Both the position numbers and the translations under genes were made by a program. Source: Candidatus Latescibacterota bacterium (GTDB lineage Bacteria > Latescibacterota > UBA2968 > UBA8231). From it: a stretch of DNA of 64,000 nucleotides. This document shows positions 35,967 through 43,870 of this stretch, one piece after another. Positions within the stretch are counted from its first letter, which is position 1, and each line of letters starts with the position of its first letter. The notes under the pieces are model-generated. The model was given only the letters and a program-made list of their open reading frames with translations. It did not search any database and was not told the DNA's origin. The DNA lies in the NCBI GenBank assembly GCA_022819745.1, contig JAJEGS010000035.1, forward strand, positions 124,001 to 188,000, written 5' to 3'.

Positions 35967-36886
35967 ACGACCTCTTCCATTTGCATTTGCTTCTCTGTCT
36001 CGGCCAGCTCATCGACGAGTGCGTGCAACCTCGGCAGATCCTCAGCGGCCACGTCCTCGGCAAAAGGCACCACCGGCCCTCCGGCTAACCCAAACCGCTC
36101 CATAGCCGCGTGCAGCGCCGAGCCACTATAGCGCGCCGCCCGCTCACCGCGCAGATCCTCAAACGGCACCATCTGCCGCCGAATCTCTTCCGCCCCGGCG
36201 CGATCCCCCGCCGCAAAGCGCTCTAGGAGCGTCAGGCTCATACTCGGGACGAAGTTGGCCATCCCCGAGCTAAACCCAACCGCGCCAGCGGCCATATAGT
36301 CGATACAGGGATCCTCGGCCATGCCACAGACCATAGCCGCGTCCTCCCCAGCACCGGCGACGATCCGCCGGAACGCCTCTAAATCGTCAACCGCGTATTT
36401 AAGCCCCACCACCTCGTCTAGCTGACACAACTCCACCACTTGCTCAACCGGCATAATATCCAGACGGCGCTGGTACAGGATCGTAGGCAACTGGGTCTTC
36501 TCGGCAATGTCGCGCAAGCCCACGGCAACACCCCCGGCTGAAGCCGGCCCGACGATGGGCATGATCATCACCCCAGCGACACCCAAAGAGCGAGTAATCC
36601 GCCCCATTTCCAGCGCCCGGCCATACCCCGGTCCGATCCCCGGCACCACCAACGCCTCCCCGGCTGCCGCCTCCACAAAGGCCCCAACTGCGACCTCGTA
36701 TTCGTCTAACGTCATATCGTACACCAGCCCCGTGCCGCACGCTGGCATGATAAAATCGACGCCCCGCTCACAGAGAAAGCGCACGTTGCGGCCAATCCCC
36801 GCCAAGTCAATGCCCCGGTCCGCGTCGCGGGGGGTAATCGCCACAACCAGCACATTGTGGCAGTGTTCCTGTTGCAACATCTGCAT
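35963..36886 (-). CDS. DapA-family lyase/aldolase
   Basis: A 307-residue TIM-barrel lyase. The Schiff-base lysine is Lys163 (GLKYAVDD) and the catalytic tyrosine is probably Tyr138 (ILYQRR). It lacks the typical GTTGE motif (here PACGTGLVYDM) and so is probably not true DapA; a sugar-acid dehydratase or aldolase role is more likely given a dehydrogenase downstream and cupins upstream. It sits 17 bases behind the cupin gene and is coupled to the Gfo/Idh gene. Confidence 0.78.
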   Translation of the reverse strand: MQMLQQEHCHNVLVVAITPRDADRGIDLAGIGRNVRFLCERGVDFIMPACGTGLVYDMTLDEYEVAVGAFVEAAAGEALVVPGIGPGYGRALEMGRITRSLGVAGVMIMPIVGPASAGGVAVGLRDIAEKTQLPTILYQRRLDIMPVEQVVELCQLDEVVGLKYAVDDLEAFRRIVAGAGEDAAMVCGMAEDPCIDYMAAGAVGFSSGMANFVPSMSLTLLERFAAGDRAGAEEIRRQMVPFEDLRGERAARYSGSALHAAMERFGLAGGPVVPFAEDVAAEDLPRLHALVDELAETEKQMQMEEVV

Positions 36887-36903
36887 AGTATTCTCCCTTA
36901 TCG

Positions 36904-37275
36904 CTAGGCCCAGACGGTCTCGGTGGAAGTTGTGGCGTGTTTATTGTAGTGCTCTATGTAATCCTCGCGCGGCGGACTGAAGATGTCGAGGATTTTGGCC
37001 GGCCCCTCTTCGACGATTCCCCAGTGGACCACGTTCGGCGGAATCAAAAAGGCATCGCCCGGGCCAGTGACGCGCTCCTCTGACCCAATGCGAAAACGGA
37101 AGCGCCCGGCGAGCACCAAGCCTGCCTGCTCGTGCGGATGGCTGTGCTCGGGCACTTCGCAGCCTTCTTCCATGTCCAAAAACGACAGCATCAGTCGCTC
37201 GCCAGCCACTAAGCCGCTGTTGATTTGGGGAAAAAGCTCCACAGCCGCAAGTTCTGCGGGGTTGATAAAAGGCAT
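36904..37275 (-). CDS. Single-domain cupin
   Basis: A 123-residue RmlC-like cupin barrel. Motif 1 is EHSHPHEQAGLVLAG with three candidate metal ligands; motif 2 is PGDAFLIPPNVVHWG. It could bind a metal and a sugar or organic acid as isomerase, dioxygenase or sensor. The ATG at 37275 has GGAG upstream; a longer frame would add 20 residues from the preceding spacer and gene end. It is followed by the DapA-like gene in the operon. Confidence 0.82.
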   Translation of the reverse strand: MPFINPAELAAVELFPQINSGLVAGERLMLSFLDMEEGCEVPEHSHPHEQAGLVLAGRFRFRIGSEERVTGPGDAFLIPPNVVHWGIVEEGPAKILDIFSPPREDYIEHYNKHATTSTETVWA

Positions 37276-37286
37276 AGTCTCCTCTC

Positions 37287-38618
37287 CTATTCGACAAAGC
37301 TGCGCAACCAAGCATCGCCGCGATAGCGCGGCCACAGCGTAACAAAGCGGCCAACCATCAGTCCGCTATAGGCCATCCAAGCACCGACCAATTCCCAATC
37401 CAACCAGTATATAAAAACCAACGCCGCAGGCAAAAATACCCCAAAGGTGGCCAGCGCCATAGCCTTGAACAGGTACCCCATATCGCTAGCGCCGATGAAA
37501 ATTCCGTCAAAGACGAAGACCACGGCGTTCAGCGGCTGGAGCAGCGCGATGAGTATGTAAAGTGCACCGACCTGTTGTACAACTTCCCGATGCGGCGTAA
37601 ACAGCGCGGCAATGGGCTCCAAGGCCGCAAAATAAGCCAAGCCAAACCCCGCTCCCAAACCCAAGCCCCAGCAGATGATCCGCCGAGCGAACTGCCGGGC
37701 TTCGGCAAAAAGGTGCGCTCCCAGGCAGCGGCCGACCAGCGTCTCGGCCGCGTGAGCAAAGCCATCAACGGCGAAGCTAGTCAGCCCCCAGACCTGCAAG
37801 ATCACGGCATTAGCCGCCAGCGGTGCTTCGCCCATCCGCGAGACCATGCCGAGGGTGAAAAAACCGGCAAATTGCAGACAGAGGGTGCGGCCAAAGAGGA
37901 AGGCGTTGGTCTGCATCAAGCGCTTCATCGCGTGCAAATCCCACAGCCTTGTAGGCCACTCCCGCAGATAGGAGCGGTAGCGGGAAAACAACCAAAAAAT
38001 CCCCGTGGCCAGCGCCGCCGCATTGCCCAGCACAGACGCCCAAGCCGCCCCTTCGACACCCAGCTTAGGAGCACCCCACTTGCCATAGATAAGCACATAG
38101 TCCACGCCGATATTGACCAAGTTGGCAACGGTCATAACCCAGAGGGGTGCTATGACATTGGCGGTCCCGAGGAAAAAGCCGTTGAGCGTCATAATACTCA
38201 GGGCCAAGGGCGCTTCCCAGACCCGGATAGCGAAGTAGCGTATGCCCCAGTGCTGGACTTGCGGAGACCCGCCAGCCAACTCAAATCCAATCCGGCTGAT
38301 CCAGCCACTAGCCGCTACGATCCCCATGCCGAGGCAGACGGCCACAATAAGCGAGCGGTAGAATACTCCTGCGCTCTGCCGTCGATCCCCGGCCCCGCTG
38401 TACTGGGCCACCAGGGCCGTGGTCCCCATCCGCAGAAAGGCCAAGCACCAGAATATGCCATTGAAAATCAAACTCGCCGTAGAGACCGCGCCCATAAAAG
38501 CCACTTCCGGCAAATGGCCGATCATCGCAGTGTCGGCGATACCGATCAGCGGCGCAGACAAAGCTGCGAGGATATTGGGGACGGCGAGGCTGAGAATCCG
38601 GCGGTCGAGTGAGTTCAA
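37287..38618 (-). CDS. MATE family efflux transporter (DinF-like)
   Basis: A 443-residue inner-membrane antiporter with about twelve hydrophobic helices and the internal two-fold symmetry of the MATE family. N-terminal NILAALSAPLIGIADTAMIGHL and GTTALVAQYSGAGD are typical of the DinF branch. The family uses Na+ or H+ gradients to expel cationic drugs or metabolites. Within this operon it may export or import a pathway compound, or be an unrelated passenger. It overlaps the ATL gene by four bases. Confidence 0.88.
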   Translation of the reverse strand: MNSLDRRILSLAVPNILAALSAPLIGIADTAMIGHLPEVAFMGAVSTASLIFNGIFWCLAFLRMGTTALVAQYSGAGDRRQSAGVFYRSLIVAVCLGMGIVAASGWISRIGFELAGGSPQVQHWGIRYFAIRVWEAPLALSIMTLNGFFLGTANVIAPLWVMTVANLVNIGVDYVLIYGKWGAPKLGVEGAAWASVLGNAAALATGIFWLFSRYRSYLREWPTRLWDLHAMKRLMQTNAFLFGRTLCLQFAGFFTLGMVSRMGEAPLAANAVILQVWGLTSFAVDGFAHAAETLVGRCLGAHLFAEARQFARRIICWGLGLGAGFGLAYFAALEPIAALFTPHREVVQQVGALYILIALLQPLNAVVFVFDGIFIGASDMGYLFKAMALATFGVFLPAALVFIYWLDWELVGAWMAYSGLMVGRFVTLWPRYRGDAWLRSFVE

Positions 38619-38953
38619 TCCTCCGCCTCAGGTCGCCAACCAAACCGTTTCAGGTCGATGCGTTGCGCTGTAAAGACAACGCCCTCGCTAGCCAAAAGCT
38701 CGTATTGCACCAGATGGTTGCTGCCGCTGCGCGGCGAGACCTTGCCTTGGGCGTTGATAATGCGGTGCCACGGCAAATCCCATTCCTCGGGCATCCCCGC
38801 TAGGGCAAAGCCAACCTGCCGCGCCCGCCCCGGATAGCCGGCCAAGGTGGCGATCTGTCCATAGGTAGCTACCTTGCCGTAGGGCACGCAGGCGATAGTC
38901 TCATAGAACGCCCGACGCATGGGATTTTTAGCAGTTGGGAGCGGCGGCCTCAT
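38615..38953 (-). CDS. Alkyltransferase-like (ATL) DNA-binding protein
   Basis: A 112-residue MGMT-fold protein. The alkyl-accepting Cys of O6-methylguanine-DNA methyltransferases is replaced by Trp62 (PWHRII in place of PCHR). The DNA-binding helix and arginine finger region GRARQVGFAL are kept. ATL proteins bind O6-alkylguanine and hand it to nucleotide excision repair. The chosen ATG has GGAAGG upstream and overlaps the preceding small gene by 26 bases; an ATG 11 codons later is possible but lacks a binding site. Confidence 0.87.
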   Translation of the reverse strand: MRPPLPTAKNPMRRAFYETIACVPYGKVATYGQIATLAGYPGRARQVGFALAGMPEEWDLPWHRIINAQGKVSPRSGSNHLVQYELLASEGVVFTAQRIDLKRFGWRPEAED

Positions 38954-39152
38954 CGCGCCCTTCCAAAAAGTCCAGGGCCTTGGTATAGCTGCGCTTCTCC
39001 AAGTAGTGGCGCAACATCGGCGGAGCTTCGTTGCCCAGCTCTTGGCCGAGCTCGTCTAGCCGCCGCAGATGCGCGGCGATCGACTCGCCCTCACCGTTGT
39101 CGATAGCCGCCATCAGCGCTTGCAGGGTAATGTGTACTTGTTCTAGTGCCAT
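38928..39152 (-). CDS. Small helical protein of unknown function
   Basis: A 74-residue, probably all-helical protein (MALEQVHITLQALMAAIDNG then HLRRLDELGQELGNEAPPMLRHYLEKRSY in pieces). I know no family. It lies three bases after the bicupin stop and overlaps the ATL gene, so it is probably translated as part of the operon. Confidence 0.55.
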   Translation of the reverse strand: MALEQVHITLQALMAAIDNGEGESIAAHLRRLDELGQELGNEAPPMLRHYLEKRSYTKALDFLEGRDEAAAPNC

Positions 39153-39155
39153 AGC

Positions 39156-39878
39156 TCAAGCCGCCATGATGAGGTAGGAAAGCCACTCGGCGTGCGGGTT
39201 GCGGATCGCGTAGCGCGTGCCCGGTGGCAGGTGGATCATATCTCCTTCCCGAATCTCCTGTTCATCGCCATCAGCTTCCAAGACGCCGCTGTTTTCCAGC
39301 ACGTAATAGACCTGCTCCAGTTCTTCACAGCACCGCTCAATCGTCTGTCCACGCGGCTGTACAGCCTCCCGATCAATACAGCGCAGTCCCTGCGTAAAAC
39401 CCACGCTCTCCTCACCGACCGGACCTAGCTGGTGCCAGCGCACCGCGCCCGCACCGTCGCCCATCGCCGGCACATCGCGCCAGTTGCTGATGGCAAACTC
39501 GCCGCTGTTGGCCGAAATCCTTTGGCTAATCACGTGGTGTTCGAGCCAGTCGTCGCTAGTGTCGTTAAACATCTGGTGGTGGATGCCCGACGGCAGGTAC
39601 ACCGCGTCGCCCTCCTGTACGGGAAACCGCTCCTTATCAAAGAGCACGTGGCCGCTACCCGAGAGTATGTAGTACACCTGTTCGAGGTTTTGGTGCTTGT
39701 GGTAATCCGAATTCTTGCGGCCCTGGAGCGCATGGCGGGCAAAACCCTGTAGGCGCTTTAGGCAATTGCGCGGATCGGGATCGTCGTCGTCATCGCGGTC
39801 GCGCAACCCGCCCCAATGCACAGCGCTCAGGTGAGCTATGTTGGGTTGGATGTCGCGCCAATTGACAATGTACACCAT
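39156..39878 (-). CDS. Two-domain cupin (bicupin)
   Basis: A 240-residue protein with two cupin barrels. The first has HKHQNLEQVYYILSGSG and EGDAVYLPSGIHHQM; the second has EELEQVYYVLENSG and EGDMIHLPPGTRYAI with fewer histidines, so only the first barrel likely holds metal. Bicupins include dioxygenases and sugar-binding proteins. It follows the sugar isomerase gene by 18 bases and may act in the same sugar or sugar-acid route. Confidence 0.82.
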   Translation of the reverse strand: MVYIVNWRDIQPNIAHLSAVHWGGLRDRDDDDDPDPRNCLKRLQGFARHALQGRKNSDYHKHQNLEQVYYILSGSGHVLFDKERFPVQEGDAVYLPSGIHHQMFNDTSDDWLEHHVISQRISANSGEFAISNWRDVPAMGDGAGAVRWHQLGPVGEESVGFTQGLRCIDREAVQPRGQTIERCCEELEQVYYVLENSGVLEADGDEQEIREGDMIHLPPGTRYAIRNPHAEWLSYLIMAA

Positions 39879-39896
39879 ATCTTATTCCTCCTGTAG

Positions 39897-40688
39897 TTAC
39901 AAAGCGACGATCTGGCGCATTCGCGCACCGAGATCGATGAGTTCCTCGCGGCTACCACCCACTTCGTGGATCAGCGTGGAATCGTATCCCACCGCCCTCA
40001 ACTCGGCCATGACCGCCGACCAGTCCGTATCCCCTTCGAGCAGATTGACGAAGCTGTGCTCGCCGCGGCGGAAATCCTTGAAATGCACCTTCTTGATGCG
40101 CGGCCCCAACTCGCGGATCCAGTGCTCTGGGTAGCCGTAGGCCATCATGTTGGCCGTGTCGAGGTAGATGCCCACCCACTCGCTGCCGATTTCATCGACG
40201 AACAGCCGGGCTTCGATCGGGCTGAGCAGGAACTTGTTCCAGACGTTTTCCAAGCCAATGGCTGCCCCCATTTCCTCGGCCAAGGGTGCCGCGTCAATGA
40301 GCGCATCCCGCAACCCATCCCAAGCCTGCTGATAGGTGCCCTCGACCGCTAGCTGCCCCGGGTGCAAAAGCACCCCATCGACCGACAGCGCACCAGCGAT
40401 CTCGAGCGAGCGCCGCAAGCACTTGAGACATCGCTCGCGCTCGCCGGCATCGCGGCTGAGCAGGTTGCCGCGCTCTTGATACCAGACGATAACGCTGCCG
40501 ATTTCAACGCCAGCGTCCGCGCACTGCCGTCCGACCTGTGCGATCTCGTCGGCGCTCATGCTCGGATCTAGCTCCTTGCCCTCGGCAAAGACCAGTTCCA
40601 CGGCTTGGTAGCCAGCATCTTCGCACAATCGCAGCGTGTCCTCCAGCGACATGCTACCCAAAATGATCTGCGTGATTCCTATTTTCAT
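39897..40688 (-). CDS. Sugar phosphate isomerase/epimerase family TIM barrel
   Basis: A 263-residue xylose-isomerase-like (AP endonuclease 2 family) protein. Metal-site residues of the family are suggested by the Glu in GLENVWN, the Asp/His in YLDTANMM and KVHFKDFRRGEHSF, and the final Glu in LIHEVGG. Such proteins isomerise or epimerise sugars, inosose or hydroxypyruvate. It is the first gene of the minus-strand operon of isomerase, bicupin, small protein, ATL, MATE, cupin, DapA-like and Gfo/Idh. Confidence 0.83.
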   Translation of the reverse strand: MKIGITQIILGSMSLEDTLRLCEDAGYQAVELVFAEGKELDPSMSADEIAQVGRQCADAGVEIGSVIVWYQERGNLLSRDAGERERCLKCLRRSLEIAGALSVDGVLLHPGQLAVEGTYQQAWDGLRDALIDAAPLAEEMGAAIGLENVWNKFLLSPIEARLFVDEIGSEWVGIYLDTANMMAYGYPEHWIRELGPRIKKVHFKDFRRGEHSFVNLLEGDTDWSAVMAELRAVGYDSTLIHEVGGSREELIDLGARMRQIVAL

Positions 40689-40702
40689 AGCACACCTCTC
40701 TA

Positions 40703-40731
40703 TTGAATATATCTAACGCGCTCAGTATGTT
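40703..40731 (+). promoter_or_regulatory. Possible promoter of the hydroxyacid dehydrogenase gene
   Basis: TTGAAT, 17 bases, then TATGTT, ending 56 bases before the start codon at 40788. Confidence 0.45.
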
Positions 40732-40787
40732 ATGGGCTATCGCATTCGGCCCGCAATTCGTTTTACCCCTTCAACGAGGAGAACAAA

Positions 40788-41717
40788 ATGGCAAAAAGAA
40801 AATCCGCCAAAAGCAAAAAGGGCAAAAAGGACTTTCAGATCGGCTTTGTCGGCGTCGGGCGCATGGGAGCCAACATGGCCCTCAATCTCAACGACAAGGG
40901 TTTCAACATCGCGGCCGTATTCGACGCCAACAGGCGCTCCGCCAACAAACTAGCCAAAGAGCTTAGCTGCGCTGCCCCCAAAACCCTAGCCGAAGTTACG
41001 GCCCTCTCCAACGTGGTCATCACCGTGGTCACCGACGATGCGGCCATGCGCTCGATTTTTTCTACTTCTGGCGATTCGCTGTTGGCCAATGCCAAAGGCA
41101 CGACCTTTATCAACTGCGCCACCATCTCGCCCGCTGTTCACGTCCAAATCGAAGAACGCGCCGCCTCAGTCGGTGCGTCCTCGCTCGAAGGCTGCATGGC
41201 CTCCAGCATCACCCAAGCGCGCCAAGGTACGCTGTACCTAATGTGCGGCGGCAAGCGCAGTGTCTTCAACCGCGTCCGGCCCATCCTCGACGCCCTGAGC
41301 GTCGATCTGCGCTACATCGGCACGGCTGGCCAAGCAGCCCAAGTCAAGGCCCTCGTCAATATGGTCATGAATATCAACACCGCCGGGCTAGCCGAAGGCT
41401 TAGGCCTAGGACAAGCCCTCGGGCTGGACCTGAAGACGCTGATGAAGGTCTTTTCCCAGACCGGCGCCAATTCGCGGGTTTTGGAGACCGACGGCGAGGA
41501 CATGACCATCCGCGACCACGAGTGCTATTTTTCCGCGGACCACGCGGCCAAGGACTCCGGCATCGCCCTCGCGCTGGCTCGCCAAAATAAGCTCAGCCTG
41601 CCGCTGGCGCAGGCGACCAAGCGCCAGTACGACAAAATGAAAAAACTGGGCCTTGGCGACCTCGACAAATCGGGCATTGCCGAACTGACCTTTCCTGGTC
41701 GCAAAGGCACCAAGTAG
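40788..41717 (+). CDS. NAD(P)-dependent beta-hydroxyacid dehydrogenase family protein
   Basis: A 309-residue member of the 3-hydroxyisobutyrate/tartronate-semialdehyde dehydrogenase family. The nucleotide-binding motif is GFVGVGRMGANMA, after a short Lys-rich N-terminal extension (KRKSAKSKKGKK) unusual for the family. The catalytic Lys is in KALVNMVMNIN, and C-terminal HAAKDSGIALALA is conserved. It would oxidise a 3-hydroxy acid to its semialdehyde. It is monocistronic, divergent from the isomerase operon, and ends in a clear terminator. Confidence 0.85.
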   Translation: MAKRKSAKSKKGKKDFQIGFVGVGRMGANMALNLNDKGFNIAAVFDANRRSANKLAKELSCAAPKTLAEVTALSNVVITVVTDDAAMRSIFSTSGDSLLANAKGTTFINCATISPAVHVQIEERAASVGASSLEGCMASSITQARQGTLYLMCGGKRSVFNRVRPILDALSVDLRYIGTAGQAAQVKALVNMVMNINTAGLAEGLGLGQALGLDLKTLMKVFSQTGANSRVLETDGEDMTIRDHECYFSADHAAKDSGIALALARQNKLSLPLAQATKRQYDKMKKLGLGDLDKSGIAELTFPGRKGTK

Positions 41718-41730
41718 AAACCATTTTCCG

Positions 41731-41762
41731 AGGGGCAGGTCCTCACAGACCTGCCCCTTTTC
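41731..41762 (+). terminator. Intrinsic terminator after the hydroxyacid dehydrogenase gene
   Basis: GGGGCAGGTC pairs with GACCTGCCCC around a CTCACA loop, followed by TTTTCTC. It also lies against the convergent dehydrogenase gene's stop and could end both transcripts. Confidence 0.85.
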
Positions 41763-41765
41763 TCG

Positions 41766-42773
41766 CTAAACCCGCCCGTGCCGGATGTCCACCATCCGCT
41801 GGGTCAGTTCAAACCGCAGCTCTTCTCCACTAAAAAATCGCACGAACTCATCGACCATTATCGAGAAATAGCGGCCAAACGTCTCAGGCGCATACCAAGC
41901 TACATGGGGGCTTACAAAAGCGTTGGGCAAGTGGCGTAAACGGCTGTCTTTGGGCAGTGGCTCCGGGTCAAAGACATCGAGGCCGGCGATTAGCTCGCCC
42001 CGTATGAGCCGCTGAGTCAGTTCCTCGTAATCCACGACTGGCCCGCGACAGCAATTGATCAGGATGCGGCCGCGGCCCAGCAGATCGAGTTCCCGCGGCC
42101 CGATCATTTTTTCGGTCTTGGGCGTGTGTGGGACTTGGACGACGAGGATGTCGGCGTGTTGCAATACCTCGTCGAGCGAGCCGCGCACAATGCCTAACTC
42201 GGCAGCCACTTCCTCGGGCAAATACGGATCGGCGACGCGCAGATCCACCCGAAAGGGGCCTAGCAATTCGACCAACCGCTGCCCCACGTGTCCGCATCCG
42301 ACTAACCCTACCTTCTTGCCGGTCAATTCGCCGTGGACAAAATCGTCGTTGCCCGCCCGCGCCCATTGCTCCTCACCCGCCATCATCTGCCGATAAACTC
42401 CGGCCCCATTGCGCAAACACAGCAACATCAGGGCTAAATCCCACTCGGCCACCGGCGCGGCCGAGGCGATATTGTCGGTATCCACGGCCAACACGCCGCA
42501 CTCCCGAGCGGCCGCCAAGTCGATGCCCGTGCCAAAGCGATCCCCGCTGACGCCGGCGATCCGCAAGTCGGGAGCCCCTTCAAACACAGCCCGCGTCAGT
42601 TCGGGCAGCCGACCCCCGAGACGGATCACGCCTTCACAGCCAGCCAACGCCTCCATAAAGGCCGGTGTGGACAGGCGCTCCGTCGGCTCGACGACCTCGA
42701 CCACTTGCCCTAGACGGTCCAAGTCCTCTGGCTGCGCATAACCATGCGGATCCACCAAAACCTTAGGTTTCAC
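41766..42773 (-). CDS. D-isomer-specific 2-hydroxyacid dehydrogenase
   Basis: A 335-residue NAD-dependent dehydrogenase of the D-2-hydroxyacid (phosphoglycerate/glyoxylate reductase) family. The cofactor motif is VGLVGCGHVGQRL. The catalytic Arg is in INCCRGPVVD, and the Glu/His pair is near ELIAGLDVFDPEPL and SPHVAWYAPE. The start is a GTG with AGGAG seven bases upstream; in-frame ATGs further up lie in a duplicated copy of the neighbouring gene's end. It follows the DUF4380-like and KDG-kinase genes, suggesting sugar-acid breakdown. Confidence 0.85.
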   Translation of the reverse strand: MKPKVLVDPHGYAQPEDLDRLGQVVEVVEPTERLSTPAFMEALAGCEGVIRLGGRLPELTRAVFEGAPDLRIAGVSGDRFGTGIDLAAARECGVLAVDTDNIASAAPVAEWDLALMLLCLRNGAGVYRQMMAGEEQWARAGNDDFVHGELTGKKVGLVGCGHVGQRLVELLGPFRVDLRVADPYLPEEVAAELGIVRGSLDEVLQHADILVVQVPHTPKTEKMIGPRELDLLGRGRILINCCRGPVVDYEELTQRLIRGELIAGLDVFDPEPLPKDSRLRHLPNAFVSPHVAWYAPETFGRYFSIMVDEFVRFFSGEELRFELTQRMVDIRHGRV

Positions 42774-42783
42774 ATCATAGCTC

Positions 42784-42871
42784 CTCATTCCGACCGCGTG
42801 GCGAGCCATTTTCTGCGTCTATCTGCGTCCATCTGCGGATCACTCTCATTCCGATCGCGTGGCGAGCCATT
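42784..42871. repeat. 27-bp direct duplication of a gene end around repeat copy B
   Basis: 42784-42810 and 42845-42871 match at 26 of 27 bases, 61 bases apart. The second copy is the 3' end of the DUF4380-like gene (codons for ...ATRSE and stop); the first is a non-coding duplicate. The short repeat copy B lies between them. Confidence 0.8.
42812..42842. repeat. Dispersed 10-bp-unit repeat, copy B
   Basis: Two units (TCTGCGTCTA, TCTGCGTCCA) and the end unit TCTGCGGATCA. It is the same family and orientation as copies A and C. Confidence 0.65.
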
Positions 42872-43859
42872 CGACAGCGGCTTGCCGCCGCGCCTGCGGC
42901 GTGTCCGCGCTCGCTGGCAAGCGGTGCAATTCCCAAGCAATCTCGTGCGTCAAGGTCTCCCCCACCTGCAAATAAACCCAAGGGCTTAACAACTCTAGCT
43001 CGGTGTAATCCGGGCAGGTATAGACCTCGGCACTCAAACCCCCGTCCGGGTAGCGCTGGGTCCCATCGCGGCGAAAGAATTCGGCCATGACTACGTCGCC
43101 GACAATGCCAGCCAGCCAACGGTCCGAGTCTGCTCCAGTCTTCTGCGCCTCCTCCGGGTCGGGCACAAAAATGCCAATGTCGCCCTCGATCGTGAAGTTG
43201 CGCATGGCCGCGCCCTCGGCAAAGCCAAAGGGATGATAGCGCAGATCAAAGTGGCTGTGCGGATTGAGCGGATAGAGGGTCTGCTCGGGCGGCTGGATCT
43301 GGGTGACGTTCCAAATGGTGTAGCGCAACGGCTCCACCTTGGCGTCAGCCAGCTTTTCGATCCGCTGGATAATCTCCACGCGCGTGCCCTGTTCCGCCAA
43401 GCGGATCTCGCGCACGCTGCGCGCCCCATTGTACTCACTCACCGGGCTGGAGATCACCACCCCCTCGGGCAGCAACTCAACCTCGTGTACCGCGCCGTCG
43501 AAAGCGTGGTCGGGCGGCCAAGAGTGGCCGTTTATTTTGACAAACTCGCTCTGCTGATTAGGCCAGACCTTGTCGCCGCCGAAATTAGTCCACGCGTACT
43601 GGCCTTCCTCATCGACATTAGGTTGGCCGTCGGGCAATACCTGACCATGGAGCTCGGGATCGGACCAGAGGATATTTTCGCCCCCGACAAACCCGTAGTA
43701 CATGATGCGACCGATGGCCGGTACCACGACTAGGCGCACATCGGGATTGGCAATTTCAATCGATCTTGCCCAACCTTTGTACTCGATTTCTTCGACTGTA
43801 ACCTGGGCCATCGCGGGCACAGCCAGCGCCGCCAACACAACGCACTGCAATAATTTCAT
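42846..43859 (-). CDS. Secreted DUF4380-like (aldose-epimerase-fold-like) protein
   Basis: A 337-residue exported protein. The signal peptide is MKLLQCVVLAALAVPAMA with cleavage before QVTVE. The body is beta-rich with VVPAIGRIMYYGF, GGENILW, WPNQQSEF and NPHSHFDLRYHPFGF, which resemble the galactose-mutarotase/DUF4380 superfamily that binds sugars. It may bind or epimerise an oligosaccharide in the periplasm. The ATG at 43859 has GAGGAAG upstream; a longer frame runs into the kinase gene. It lies 11 bases after the KDG-kinase stop. Confidence 0.78.
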   Translation of the reverse strand: MKLLQCVVLAALAVPAMAQVTVEEIEYKGWARSIEIANPDVRLVVVPAIGRIMYYGFVGGENILWSDPELHGQVLPDGQPNVDEEGQYAWTNFGGDKVWPNQQSEFVKINGHSWPPDHAFDGAVHEVELLPEGVVISSPVSEYNGARSVREIRLAEQGTRVEIIQRIEKLADAKVEPLRYTIWNVTQIQPPEQTLYPLNPHSHFDLRYHPFGFAEGAAMRNFTIEGDIGIFVPDPEEAQKTGADSDRWLAGIVGDVVMAEFFRRDGTQRYPDGGLSAEVYTCPDYTELELLSPWVYLQVGETLTHEIAWELHRLPASADTPQARRQAAVEWLATRSE

Positions 43860-43870
43860 CGTATGCTTCC

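Noticed and set aside
37575..38612. A 345-codon plus-strand frame opposite the MATE gene
   Set aside because: It mirrors the transporter's codon pattern and has no hydrophobic or domain signal of its own.
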